The notes under the pieces are model-generated. The model ran no database searches. It saw only the letters and a program-made list of their open reading frames with translations, and was not told the DNA's origin. This document shows, piece by piece, positions 17,826-26,672 of a stretch of 64,000 bases of DNA. Source of the DNA: JBFXCK01 sp050182275 (lineage in GTDB: Bacteria; Pseudomonadota; Alphaproteobacteria; SHNJ01); the NCBI GenBank assembly GCA_050182275.1, contig JBFXCK010000003.1, forward strand, positions 1-64,000, written 5' to 3'. The translations under genes were made by a program, and so were the position numbers. Positions within the stretch are counted from its first letter, which is position 1, and every line of letters begins with the position of its first letter.

Positions 17826-17894
17826 GTCATCCCCGCGAAGGCGGGGATCCATCTATCCCGCGGCGCTATGGATTCCCGCTTGCGCGGGAATGAC
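17826..17894. repeat. GTCATyCCCGCGAAGGCGGG palindromic repeat (REPIN-like), copy 1
   Basis: Two facing arms: GTCATCCCCGCGAAGGCGGG at the left and its near reverse complement ending CGCGGGAATGAC at the right, with a short unmatched centre. Each arm also folds on itself (CCCCGC-gaag-GCGGGG). It fills the galU-ugd gap and could form a long hairpin in the transcript. Confidence 0.85.
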
Positions 17895-17908
17895 AAAGGA
17901 AAAAGTAA

Positions 17909-19243
17909 ATGCGTTTAGTCATGATCGGCACCGGCTATGTCGGCCTTGTTTCGGGCGCGTGTTTTGCCGAGCTGGGGCATGAGGTTGTGTGCGTTGATAA
18001 AGATGAGCAAAAAATCGCCGCGCTTCAATCCGGCCAGGTGCCTATTTACGAGCCAGGGTTGGAAGCCTTGGTGCAAAAAAACACGGGCGCCAAGCGTTTA
18101 AGCTTCAGTTCCGATATTAAAATAGTGAAAGATGCTGATGCGGTGTTCATCGCCGTTGGCACCCCCAGCAAAAAAGACGAGGATGAGGCCGATTTATCCT
18201 ACGTCTTCGCCGCCGCCGAGGAAGTCGCCAAATATTTACAAGGCTATACGGTGGTGGTCACCAAATCGACCGTGTCGGTTGGCGTCACGCGCCGGGTCGA
18301 GGAAATTATCCGCGCCGCGCGCGCCAATATTGAAGTTGATGTCGTCAACAACCCTGAATTTTTGCGCCAGGGCGCGGCGATCGATGATTTCATGCGCCCC
18401 GACCGCATCGTGATCGGCTGCGAATCGCCCGAGGCCGAAGCCGTCATGCGCGAAATTTACCGCCCGCTGCACCTCATCGAAACGCCGATTATTTTCACCA
18501 CTCGCGAAACCAGTGAAATGATTAAGTATGCCGGCAACGCTTTTCTGGCGGCCAAAATCACTTTCATCAATCAAATCGCCGATTTGTGCGAACAGGTTGG
18601 GGCCGATGTGCAAGATGTGGCGCGCGGCATCGGCCTGGATAGCCGCATTGGCCGCAAATTTTTGCAGGCCGGCCCCGGCTATGGCGGTTCGTGCTTTCCG
18701 AAAGACACCAAGGCGCTTGCCAAAACCGCGCGCGATAATAAGGCCCCCCTTACTATGGTGGAAAGCGTGATTGCCGCCAATCAAGCACGCAAAGAAAATT
18801 TGGCGCAAAAAATTATCGAGGCGGTCGGCAAGGGCAAAAAAGTGGCCGTTCTTGGCCTTACTTTCAAACCCGATACCGATGATTTACGCGAATCGCCCGC
18901 GCTTACCATTTTGCCGATGTTGAATGCGGCCGGAATTTCCATTGCCGCCTATGACCCGCAAGGGATGAAAATCGCCAAGGCGCAAATGCCATTTTTACAA
19001 TTAGGTGATGATCCCTATTCCACCATGAAGGGCGCTGATGCCCTGGTGATTCTAACCGAATGGAATGAATTCAAAGCGCTTGATTGGGATCGCGTGCGCG
19101 AAAATTTAAAAGCGCCCTTGGTGATTGATTTGCGCAATATTTATGAGCCTGACGAAGTGGCGGGGCAGGGATTTACTTATATATCGGTAGGGCGGCCCAT
19201 AGCGCGCCCCTTGAAAGCGGCAGTGAAGTTGGTGAAAGGGTAG
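17909..19243 (+). CDS. ugd: UDP-glucose 6-dehydrogenase
   Basis: Two-step NAD-dependent oxidation of UDP-glucose to UDP-glucuronate for polysaccharide or lipid A-linked sugars. 444 residues with an AAGGAAAAAG ribosome site. N-terminal Rossmann motif MIGTGYVGLVSGACFAELGH; the central domain has the MIKYAGNAFLAAKITFINQI helix with its conserved lysine; the catalytic cysteine is in GPGYGGSCFPKDTKAL; the C-terminal UDP-binding domain has LGLTFKPDTDDLRESPA. It follows galU, so the two supply UDP-glucuronate together. Confidence 0.96.
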   Translation: MRLVMIGTGYVGLVSGACFAELGHEVVCVDKDEQKIAALQSGQVPIYEPGLEALVQKNTGAKRLSFSSDIKIVKDADAVFIAVGTPSKKDEDEADLSYVFAAAEEVAKYLQGYTVVVTKSTVSVGVTRRVEEIIRAARANIEVDVVNNPEFLRQGAAIDDFMRPDRIVIGCESPEAEAVMREIYRPLHLIETPIIFTTRETSEMIKYAGNAFLAAKITFINQIADLCEQVGADVQDVARGIGLDSRIGRKFLQAGPGYGGSCFPKDTKALAKTARDNKAPLTMVESVIAANQARKENLAQKIIEAVGKGKKVAVLGLTFKPDTDDLRESPALTILPMLNAAGISIAAYDPQGMKIAKAQMPFLQLGDDPYSTMKGADALVILTEWNEFKALDWDRVRENLKAPLVIDLRNIYEPDEVAGQGFTYISVGRPIARPLKAAVKLVKG

Positions 19244-19261
19244 AAAGTTCTGCCTTCCTTA

Positions 19262-19341
19262 GTCATTCCCGCGAAGGCGGGAATCCATTGCGCCGATATG
19301 CAATTGCTTGAAAGATGGACCCCCGCTTTCGCGGGGGTGAC
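19262..19341. repeat. GTCATyCCCGCGAAGGCGGG palindromic repeat (REPIN-like), copy 2
   Basis: Left arm GTCATTCCCGCGAAGGCGGG, right arm ending CTTTCGCGGGGGTGAC, with about 30 bases between them. Same family and orientation plan as the 17826 copy, again between two plus-strand sugar-nucleotide genes. Confidence 0.85.
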
Positions 19342-19371
19342 AGGTTGGGTAAGTGGGTGCTATAAAATTCC

Positions 19372-20757
19372 ATGACCTTAAATTCTTCTATCTCCCCCTC
19401 CATCTTCCGCGAATATGATATCCGCGGCGTGGTGGATGAAACTTTGCACGCCGCGCATGCGCCGTTAATTGCCGCTGCCTATGCTTCGATGGTGAAAGAA
19501 AAAGGCGGCAAAAAGATTTGCATTGGCTTTGATGGCCGTGAATCTTCGCCCATTCTGCGCGATCAGTTTATCAAGGGACTCCGCGCCAGCGGCCTTGATG
19601 TGATAGAGCTTCCTTGCGGTCCCACGCCGATGCTGTATTTTTCCGTGCTGCATTATGAGGCCGATGGCGGGGTGATGATTACGGGGTCGCACAACCCCTC
19701 TAACCATAATGGTTTTAAATTCATGCTGGGGCGGGAGTCGCTGCATGGCGCGGGGATTCAGGAAATTTATAAGCGCCTGGCAACTTCTTTGCCGGCGCAT
19801 GAAAAAGAGGGGAGCCTAACCAAGCTTGATGCCTATCCCGATTATCTAAAGCGCCTGCTTGAAGGAATTTATTTCGATCGCAATCTCACCATCGTATGGG
19901 ATGCCGGCAATGGCGCAATGGGGGAGGCGATGGCGCGCGCCACCAAATCCCTGCCCGGCTTGCATATTTTATTGAATGAAAAAATCGATGGCGCTTTTCC
20001 GGCTCATCACCCCGATCCATCCGATCCTAAAAACATGCGCCAATTGCAGGAAGCGGTTGCGCAGCAAAAGGCCGATCTTGGCATCGCCTTCGATGGCGAT
20101 GGCGACCGCATCGGTATTGTCGATGATGCGGGCGATATTTGGGCGGGCGACCAAATCCTGTTATATTTGGCCGAAGATTTGGCGCGCCGGAAACCCGGAT
20201 CCAAAATCATCGCCGATGTGAAATGCAGCCAAGTTTTATTCGACCGCATTAAAGAATTGGGCGGGCAGCCCATTATGTGGAAAACCGGCCACTCTTTAAT
20301 CAAAGCCAAAATGAAGGAAGAAAAAGCGCCGCTTGCCGGTGAAATGAGCGGGCATATATTCTTGGGCGAAGATTATTATGGTTTTGACGATGCGCTATTG
20401 GCGGCTTTGCGCCTGGCGGTAATTCTTAGTAAATCGAAACAAAAATTATCCGAATGGCAGAAATCTTTGCCCCAGCTTGCCTCTACGCCTGAATACCGCT
20501 TTCCTTGCGATGATGCCCGCAAATTCGCCGTGGTCGAAGAAGTGCGCAGCCGCTTGGCGGCCGATAAAGCCTCTTTCGTCGGCATTGACGGCGTGCGGGT
20601 TTTACGCCCCGAAGGCTGGTGGCTCTTGCGCGTCTCAAACACCCAGCCGCTTTTGGTCGCCCGCGCCGAGGGAATTGACGCCAAAGCCGCAGCCATATTA
20701 TTAGAGGATTTGGGCTCGCAACTTCAACAAAGCGGCGTAAAATTGCCAAGAGAATAA
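19372..20757 (+). CDS. Phosphomannomutase/phosphoglucomutase
   Basis: Interconverts hexose 6- and 1-phosphates. 461 residues, typical of the AlgC/ManB alpha-D-phosphohexomutase family. The start FREYDIRGVVDE, the phosphoserine loop MITGSHNPSNHNGFK, the metal-binding DGDGDRIGIVDD and the sugar-binding loop GEMSGHIFLGEDYYG are all intact; the phosphate-binding RVSNTQPLLVARAEG is at the C-terminus. Together with galU and ugd it forms a sugar-nucleotide supply block. The substrate (mannose or glucose) cannot be separated by sequence here. Confidence 0.93.
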   Translation: MTLNSSISPSIFREYDIRGVVDETLHAAHAPLIAAAYASMVKEKGGKKICIGFDGRESSPILRDQFIKGLRASGLDVIELPCGPTPMLYFSVLHYEADGGVMITGSHNPSNHNGFKFMLGRESLHGAGIQEIYKRLATSLPAHEKEGSLTKLDAYPDYLKRLLEGIYFDRNLTIVWDAGNGAMGEAMARATKSLPGLHILLNEKIDGAFPAHHPDPSDPKNMRQLQEAVAQQKADLGIAFDGDGDRIGIVDDAGDIWAGDQILLYLAEDLARRKPGSKIIADVKCSQVLFDRIKELGGQPIMWKTGHSLIKAKMKEEKAPLAGEMSGHIFLGEDYYGFDDALLAALRLAVILSKSKQKLSEWQKSLPQLASTPEYRFPCDDARKFAVVEEVRSRLAADKASFVGIDGVRVLRPEGWWLLRVSNTQPLLVARAEGIDAKAAAILLEDLGSQLQQSGVKLPRE

Positions 20758-20758
20758 A

Positions 20759-21832
20759 ATGTCCAATTCTTTTCTTAATAAAGCCACTGCCTTATTGCGC
20801 TGCCTGCCGGCCGAAACCGCGCATGAAATGGCGCTTGATTTTTTGCCTTTAGCGCCGATCAAAAAGCTAACGTTGGATGACCCGATTCTGCGCATCAAGC
20901 GTTTTGGCATTCAATTTCCCAATCCCTTAGGCTTGGCCGCGGGTTTCGATAAAAATGCGCGCGTGGCGAAAATAATGCTTCGCTTTGGTTTCGGCTTTGT
21001 TGAGGTCGGCACTATTACGCCGAAGGCGCAAAAGGGCAATCCCAAGCCGCGCATGTTCCGGTTGCCGGAAGATTATGCGGTTATTAATCGCCTTGGCTTT
21101 AATAATGGCGGTTTGGCGGCGGCGAAAAGACGGCTAACACGCCTTCGCGCCGATAAAAATTTTAGCGGCATTGTCGGCGTGAATGTCGGCCCGAATAAAG
21201 ATGTGCCCGATCCGCTTAAAGATTATGAAATTTTGGTGCGCGAATTATCGCCATTCGCCGATTACATGACCATCAATGTCTCATCCCCTAACACGCCGGG
21301 CCTGCGCGATTTGCAAAAATCCGACATGCTGGCGAAATTGTGGGATACCGCCCGCCCGTTAACCTCAAAGCCGATTTTGCTGAAACTGGCGCCTGATCTA
21401 AAAGATGAAGAGTTGGAATCAATCGCCGCCATGGCTTTGCAAAAAAACATCGATGGGCTGATTCTAACCAACACCACCATCGCCCGCCCGCCAACTTTGG
21501 AAGGGGCCTATCGGGGAGAGACGGGGGGCTTAAGCGGCCGTCCCTTGTTCAAACCCTCAACCGCTATTTTACGTAAAATGGCGCGCCTGACCATGGGCAA
21601 GATTCCTTTAATTGGTGTCGGCGGTGTTTCCAGCGCCAATGATGCCTATCGCAAAATCAAGGCGGGCGCCTCTTTGGTGCAGCTTTATACCGGGCTTATC
21701 TATCATGGCCCCGGCCTGGCAGAGCGCATTTTGACCGATTTAGCCCTGCTTTTGCGCCGGGACGGTGTGGCAAAACTGGATGATGCCGTGGGTATCGAGC
21801 GCGATCTAAGCGGCGAAGAGAGTGATTTTTAG
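20759..21832 (+). CDS. pyrD: Dihydroorotate dehydrogenase (quinone), class 2
   Basis: Oxidises dihydroorotate to orotate with electrons passed to the quinone pool. 357 residues. The N-terminal amphipathic helix and FGIQFPNPLGLAAGFDKNA are class 2 marks. NRLGFNNGG, VNVGPNKD and the catalytic-base segment TINVSSPNTPGLRDLQ (serine base) are present; LILTNTT and GGVSSANDAYRKIKAGASLVQLYTGL bind FMN phosphate. It starts one base after the mutase stop, so it is in that operon. Confidence 0.95.
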   Translation: MSNSFLNKATALLRCLPAETAHEMALDFLPLAPIKKLTLDDPILRIKRFGIQFPNPLGLAAGFDKNARVAKIMLRFGFGFVEVGTITPKAQKGNPKPRMFRLPEDYAVINRLGFNNGGLAAAKRRLTRLRADKNFSGIVGVNVGPNKDVPDPLKDYEILVRELSPFADYMTINVSSPNTPGLRDLQKSDMLAKLWDTARPLTSKPILLKLAPDLKDEELESIAAMALQKNIDGLILTNTTIARPPTLEGAYRGETGGLSGRPLFKPSTAILRKMARLTMGKIPLIGVGGVSSANDAYRKIKAGASLVQLYTGLIYHGPGLAERILTDLALLLRRDGVAKLDDAVGIERDLSGEESDF

Positions 21833-21856
21833 CAAAATAACGGCTAAATTTACACC

Positions 21857-23047
21857 GTGACCATTAACTTGCTCTTGTTCCTGCAATCCATCACACTCGC
21901 CGCTGTGGCCGGGTGGTTGTTATATTTGAATCATCAATACCGCAAGGACAGCCGCTACCGCTTTGAATCGGAAAAACTTTCCAGCCGCCATTTACAAGAT
22001 TTGCGCCGCGATGTGATTGATTTGGACGAGCAAATGACCCGCTCGCGCAGCGATTTACGCGAAGTAGTCATGCTGTTGGAAGAAGTCGGCAAATCAACCA
22101 AGGGAATTAAAAAACAGGAATTCGACGCCGTAGTCGGCGAAGTGCGCGTGTTGCAGCGCTTGGTCGAACAATTGGCCGTCAGCCGCAAAGTCGGCCACGG
22201 TTTTGTCGCCGATATTCAAAGCAGCGGCAAAGTCAAAGACAAGCCCAGCGACGCCATCCCCATTGTCCGCACCGACCATGAACCGGCGCGCATTTTGGCG
22301 ATTCTGCAAGAAGCGCTTAAATCCGACCGGATCGATTTATATATCCAGCCCATCGTCAGCCTGCCGCAGCGTAAGCGCCGGCATTTTGAATGTTTCTCGC
22401 GCGTGCGCGATATCGATGGCTCGATCATTCTGCCCGAACAATATGTCACGGTGGCCGAAACCGCAGGCCTGATCGCCGCAATTGACAATATGCTGTTATT
22501 CCGCTGCCTGCAGCTGATCCGCCGCGCCAATTATTATAATTTGACCGGCCTGTTTTTCATCAATTTGTCGAAGCACACCTTGCATGATAAGGAATTCTTT
22601 GCCGATTTTGTTGAATATCTAACCCAATACCGCGAATTAGCGCGCAAAATGGTGTTTGAAATCGCCCAGGAAGATTGGGAAAACCGCAATGCGGAAGCGC
22701 AGGAACTGCTCTTGCGCCTTAGCATCTTGGGCTGCGGCCTGGCGATTGACCGGGTAACGAATATGACGGCAATCAATTTTTCCGACCTTACCAAAAACCA
22801 TGTGAAGCATTTGAAGCTGGACGGTAAAAAACTTTTGGAAGAGTTGCATAACCGGGATAGCAAATTCGATTACCGCGCTTTCCAGCGCCAGGTTTCCGAC
22901 CGCCAAATCGATTTGATCATCGAGCGGATCGAAGATGAAAAAATGTTAAAAGAACTCCTGGAATACGGCCTTGATTTCGGCCAGGGATATCTATTCGGCG
23001 AGCCAAAATTAAGCAAGAGTGAGGAAGGCGCAGTCACCGCCGCATGA
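21857..23047 (+). CDS. Membrane-anchored coiled-coil protein with degenerate EAL domain (TipF-like)
   Basis: 396 residues from a GTG start. An N-terminal membrane helix (LLFLQSITLAAVAGWLLYL) is followed by a long charged coiled coil (about 40-125) and an EAL domain (about 150-390). Key catalytic spots are changed: the EAL triplet reads ECFSR, and the DDFG metal site reads IDRV, while NLSKHTL, EIAQED and the closing FGQGYLFGEP remain. Loss of the second metal aspartate suggests it binds but does not cleave cyclic di-GMP. The layout matches TipF, a c-di-GMP receptor in flagellar assembly in Caulobacter; this match is inference. It overlaps the HAD gene by 4 bases. Confidence 0.75.
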   Translation: MTINLLLFLQSITLAAVAGWLLYLNHQYRKDSRYRFESEKLSSRHLQDLRRDVIDLDEQMTRSRSDLREVVMLLEEVGKSTKGIKKQEFDAVVGEVRVLQRLVEQLAVSRKVGHGFVADIQSSGKVKDKPSDAIPIVRTDHEPARILAILQEALKSDRIDLYIQPIVSLPQRKRRHFECFSRVRDIDGSIILPEQYVTVAETAGLIAAIDNMLLFRCLQLIRRANYYNLTGLFFINLSKHTLHDKEFFADFVEYLTQYRELARKMVFEIAQEDWENRNAEAQELLLRLSILGCGLAIDRVTNMTAINFSDLTKNHVKHLKLDGKKLLEELHNRDSKFDYRAFQRQVSDRQIDLIIERIEDEKMLKELLEYGLDFGQGYLFGEPKLSKSEEGAVTAA

Positions 23048-23871
23048 GTGTTTGGGTAGGGGGCTTGCGCACCATCATCAATAATTACGACGCCCTGATC
23101 CTCGATCTTTGGGGCACGGTGCATAACGGCGCGCAGCCCTTGCCGGGCGTGGTCGAGGCGTTGCAGCAGCTAAAAAACTTAAACAAAAAAGTAATCATGC
23201 TTTCCAATGCGCCGCGCCGCATTGATTTGATCGAATCGCAATTGAAGGAAATGAACATTACGCCCGATCTGTATTTCGCCGTTCATTCTTCGGGCGAGGA
23301 AACCTACTTATATTTGCGCGATGAAGCCAAGCTGGGCCAAAAATTCTATCACCAGGGCATGCACCCGCATCAATCGGTTTACCGTGATTTAAAAAACTAT
23401 CAGCGGGTTGAAACAATCGATGAAGCCGATTTTATTCTGGCGACCGGCGTAGCGCATATTGAAGATAAGATAGAAAGCGTTATTCCTATTCTGAACCAGG
23501 GTTTAAGCCGCAAATTGCCTTTGGTCTGCGCCAATCCCGACCGCGAAGTTTTGCATGGCGATCAAAGAGTCATTTGCCCCGGCGCTTTCGCCGATTATTA
23601 CCAAGCCAGGGGCGGCCGCGTTGAGATTCGCGGCAAGCCTTATGCGCAAGTCTATGAGCGTTGTTTAAAATTATTACCCGGCATTGCCCCCAACCGCATT
23701 TTGGCGGCGGGTGATAGCCTAGAGCATGATATCGAGGGTGGAAATAAACAAGGCTTCGGCACGCTGTGGGTCTTAAGCGGCATTCATGCCCCGCCGCAAG
23801 CGGAAATAGAGGCATATTTAGCCAAGCATAAAGCTAGGCCAATCTACACCTCATCCGGATTGATTTGGTAA
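23044..23871 (+). CDS. HAD-superfamily hydrolase, subfamily IIA (TIGR01459 type)
   Basis: 275 residues. The nucleophile motif is ALILDLWGTVHNGAQPLPG, where the second aspartate of the usual DxDGT is replaced by tryptophan. This DLWGT form is typical of the TIGR01459 group. Motif II is LSNAPR and motif III/IV is LAAGDSLEHDIEGG. The IIA cap domain lies between. Substrate unknown, possibly a sugar or nucleotide phosphate. It is translationally coupled to the EAL-domain gene (ATGA overlap). Confidence 0.85.
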   Translation: MSVWVGGLRTIINNYDALILDLWGTVHNGAQPLPGVVEALQQLKNLNKKVIMLSNAPRRIDLIESQLKEMNITPDLYFAVHSSGEETYLYLRDEAKLGQKFYHQGMHPHQSVYRDLKNYQRVETIDEADFILATGVAHIEDKIESVIPILNQGLSRKLPLVCANPDREVLHGDQRVICPGAFADYYQARGGRVEIRGKPYAQVYERCLKLLPGIAPNRILAAGDSLEHDIEGGNKQGFGTLWVLSGIHAPPQAEIEAYLAKHKARPIYTSSGLIW

Positions 23872-23876
23872 GAGGC

Positions 23877-24626
23877 TTAGGCAACCTTTAGCCAGGGCGC
23901 TGCCGTTACCACCAAGCGGTTGATAAGGGCGTTTAATAGTAAAGCGAAAATTGATAGTAACAGCACGCCAAGCAGCACGCGCGGCATATCGTAAATTCCG
24001 CCTGCGGCGATAATGTAATGGCCAAGGCCTGCTTGCGAGCTAACAAATTCGCCAATAAAAGCGCCGAGCAAAGCGAAACCAACATTTATTTTAAATCCGA
24101 CTAACACCCACTCCAAAGCGCCCGGTAAAATAATATACCGCAAGATCAAAGAAGGCGAAGCGCCCAAGCTGCGGGCAAAAGAGCCATAAGTTTCATCGGC
24201 CAATTTTGCGCCAGTGAAGGATTGGCTTAAAGAAATAAAGAAGCAGCCGAAAGCTGCCATCAATACTTTCGATAGCAACCCTGTGCCGAACCAAATAATT
24301 AACATCGGCGCCAAGGCAAAAATTGGAATCGCGCTTAATCCCACTACGTAGGGACGGCTAACCGCTTCCCATTTGCCGCGGCCCCATAATAGTAAGCCAG
24401 TGATAGTGCCAAGGGTGGAACCCAGAATTAGACCTAAGATAGTTTCAAGGCCCGTAACACTAATATCCCGCCAAATAGCCGGAGTGAAGATTTCTTGGAT
24501 AAAAACTCCCGCCACTAAGAAAGGCGAAGCAAATAAAAATTGCAGCCGATCATCGCCGCTTACAATCCACTGCCAAGAAATCAAGAAAAGTAGAAGTGGC
24601 AAAAGACGCAACAGAAAAAGCTTCAT
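23877..24626 (-). CDS. ABC transporter permease, NitT/TauT type
   Basis: 249 residues with about six membrane segments. The binding-protein-dependent inner-membrane signature is in GCFFISLSQSFTGAKLADETYGSFARSLGA, containing the EAA-like loop (SFARSLGASPSLILRYIILPGALEWVL) that contacts the ATPase. Last gene of a permease, ATPase and solute-binding set. The ATPase stop overlaps its start (ATGA). Confidence 0.9.
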   Translation of the reverse strand: MKLFLLRLLPLLLFLISWQWIVSGDDRLQFLFASPFLVAGVFIQEIFTPAIWRDISVTGLETILGLILGSTLGTITGLLLWGRGKWEAVSRPYVVGLSAIPIFALAPMLIIWFGTGLLSKVLMAAFGCFFISLSQSFTGAKLADETYGSFARSLGASPSLILRYIILPGALEWVLVGFKINVGFALLGAFIGEFVSSQAGLGHYIIAAGGIYDMPRVLLGVLLLSIFALLLNALINRLVVTAAPWLKVA

Positions 24627-25324
24627 GCCGCTTCTCTCTTGGTAGCTGCGATTAAGGCTGCCAGTACCTGATCAAGCCCAGCGCCTTGCGTTAAGGTGGC
24701 TGCAATCCGGGCAGGACGGGTGGAAAGGACAATAATGCGGTCAGCCAAAAATACCGCTTCCTCTACTGAATGGGTGACAATAAGGGCCGCGGCTTTTTCT
24801 CGTGCTACATAATCATGAATTAATTTTGCCATGTCACGCCGGCTAATCACATCAAGATGGCCAAGCGGCTCATCCAGTAGCAGCAATTTCGGTTTTAAGG
24901 CCAGAGTGCGAGCCAATAAAATACGCTGCTGCATTCCGCCGCTTAATTGTTTGGGATAGCGGTTAGCAGCCTCTGCCAGGCCAACTTCTTTCAGCCAATA
25001 ACGGGCTTGATTTAAAGTCGCCTCATTTTGCGGCTGGCCTTGTAAAATCATGCCTAGCGCCACATTTTCCAAGGCGGTGCGCCAGGGCAGTAAATCTTCG
25101 GCTTGGCGCAAAAATCCAAGTTCAATACTGGGGCGCTTAACTGCACTGTCAACTTTCCCCATATCCGGTGCCAGGCTATTGGCAAGAATAGATAACAAAG
25201 TGGTTTTACCGCTGCCGCTAGCGCCGATTAAGCACACAACTTCACCCGGCTTTATCTCAAGCGAGATATTATCCAATATCCGCTGCTGGCCGAAAGATTT
25301 GGTGATGCCGGCAACATTGAGCAT
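24623..25324 (-). CDS. ABC transporter ATP-binding protein, NitT/TauT type
   Basis: 233 residues from the ATG at 25324, which directly follows the stop of the solute-binding gene; a longer in-frame start at 25384 would overlap that gene by about 60 bases and is not needed for the fold. Walker A is GASGSGKTT (residues 34-42), the ABC signature LSGGMQQRILLARTLA, Walker B LLLLDEPLGHLD, and the switch histidine VTHSVEEA. All catalytic parts are intact. Confidence 0.93.
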   Translation of the reverse strand: MLNVAGITKSFGQQRILDNISLEIKPGEVVCLIGASGSGKTTLLSILANSLAPDMGKVDSAVKRPSIELGFLRQAEDLLPWRTALENVALGMILQGQPQNEATLNQARYWLKEVGLAEAANRYPKQLSGGMQQRILLARTLALKPKLLLLDEPLGHLDVISRRDMAKLIHDYVAREKAAALIVTHSVEEAVFLADRIIVLSTRPARIAATLTQGAGLDQVLAALIAATKREAA

Positions 25325-25325
25325 T

Positions 25326-26348
25326 TTATCGCGGTTGCTTGGCTGCGGCTTCGGCGGCGGCGCGTTCGGCAAAGCGGTTATCAACCGCTAGATCGGTTGC
25401 TTGAGGAGTTTTCAATTCACCCGAATCAAGGCGCGTTTTTAAAGTGCGTTGCCACAGTATATCATCGATCAGCACATGCTGCGGATACATTGCTTCCTTA
25501 ATCATGCGCTTATAGGCGGCATCAATTACTTCTTTGCCAAGATTGGGGAATAAACGTTGCGCCACATTCCGCGCCACATCGGGCTGGGTATGAAGCACGG
25601 TCAAGGCTTCTTGCAAAGAGCTGACCAGTCTTTGCACCGTGTCGGGATTCTTTTGGATAACAGTTTCGGTGGTAGTAATGCCAGTTATCGCTTGCGGTTC
25701 CATAAAAGGCGCCATCGAAAGAACAACCCGATATCCCTTGCTTTCCGCGATTGAAACGGTAGGCTCGATGTCCACTGCGATATCAACCTTGCCCGATTCC
25801 AAGGTCGCCATTTGTGCGCCGAAAGCCGCCTCAATCAATTGCGTATTCAGATTATTTTTAGCGATCAACTCTGTCATAATTGTATAGGTAGTTGACGGTT
25901 TGGGAAAAGTGCTGACGCGCAAATTTTGCAAATCTTGCGGGGCTTTAATTTCGGAAATATTCGGATTATTGGTATAGCCCGATAGACCCAATTTGGTAAT
26001 CATCATCGCCACTACTTTGCCGGGACCATTTTTTTCCTTGGCAATCGCAGCAAAAACCGGATCGCCCATACCGAATTGGGCGCTGCCACCAATTACAGCG
26101 GCAAAGATTTGATCGTCATTGCCGGCAAAGGTGAGTTCAACATCCAGGCCGTTCTTTTTAAAGATCCCCTCTTCCATGGCGATATAGAAGGGTAGGTATA
26201 ACAAAAATCTTTCCTTACCGAATTGAGCTACCGTAACTTTTTGTTGCCCGTTAAGCGGGGGCGTATCTTCCCGTTTAGGCCATAAAATAAATAACGCCGC
26301 TAGAATGGCAATTAAAACAATATAAATTGCTGAGCGGGAAAAACGCAT
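25326..26348 (-). CDS. ABC transporter solute-binding protein, NMT1/THI5-like, membrane-anchored
   Basis: 340 residues from the ATG at 26348, about 10 bases after an AAAGGAAG site; a GTG at 26375 is upstream of that site and unlikely. The N-terminus RFSRSAIYIVLIAILAALFILW is an uncleaved-looking anchor without a lipobox. The periplasmic part has the family's opening VTVAQFGKERFLLYLPFYIAMEEGIFKKNGL and the GGSAQFGMGDP segment. Related proteins bind nitrate, taurine, sulfonates or thiamine pyrimidine precursors; the ligand here is not readable. First gene of the three-gene transporter; the KynB-like gene lies upstream on the same strand. Confidence 0.88.
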   Translation of the reverse strand: MRFSRSAIYIVLIAILAALFILWPKREDTPPLNGQQKVTVAQFGKERFLLYLPFYIAMEEGIFKKNGLDVELTFAGNDDQIFAAVIGGSAQFGMGDPVFAAIAKEKNGPGKVVAMMITKLGLSGYTNNPNISEIKAPQDLQNLRVSTFPKPSTTYTIMTELIAKNNLNTQLIEAAFGAQMATLESGKVDIAVDIEPTVSIAESKGYRVVLSMAPFMEPQAITGITTTETVIQKNPDTVQRLVSSLQEALTVLHTQPDVARNVAQRLFPNLGKEVIDAAYKRMIKEAMYPQHVLIDDILWQRTLKTRLDSGELKTPQATDLAVDNRFAERAAAEAAAKQPR

Positions 26349-26465
26349 AATAACATAACTTCCTTTAAAACTCACTTCGCGGGGGCATCATAGGCGAAAT
26401 AGCCGAAAACGCCAAGCGCACCTCTGCTAGTGGTGATAATTTTCTTTTAAATCAGTTTAGGCTGG

Positions 26466-26639
26466 TTAATCCCGCTCGCCGCCGATGATGGCAACCGTTT
26501 CGATGTCGGTTGGCTCAACGGGCGCGGCCTTGGGGGCTTGCGGCGCTTTAAAGCTTGGCATTGCCTTAGTCTTTTGCTTAAAGGCCGGTATGTAGGGCCG
26601 GGTGCTTTCCAGACGTTCTGCGGTTGAAGTTTTTGCCAT
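26466..26639 (-). CDS. 57-residue protein, unknown function
   Basis: A short frame with a good ribosome site (AAAGGAACG, 7 bases before the ATG). The product starts MAKTSTAERLESTRPYIPAF, has a lysine/proline/alanine-rich middle (KAPQAPKAAPVEPTD) and ends TVAIIGGERD. It has no membrane segment and looks disordered. It lies between the KynB-like gene and the ABC transporter, all on the same strand with short gaps, so co-transcription is likely. Confidence 0.5.
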   Translation of the reverse strand: MAKTSTAERLESTRPYIPAFKQKTKAMPSFKAPQAPKAAPVEPTDIETVAIIGGERD

Positions 26640-26672
26640 AATTATCGTTCCTTTCTATGTCCCTGCTTGAAG

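Noticed and set aside
25325..25384. Longer N-terminus for the ABC ATPase
   Set aside because: It would overlap the solute-binding gene by about 60 bases; the ATG at 25324 directly after its stop is the natural start.
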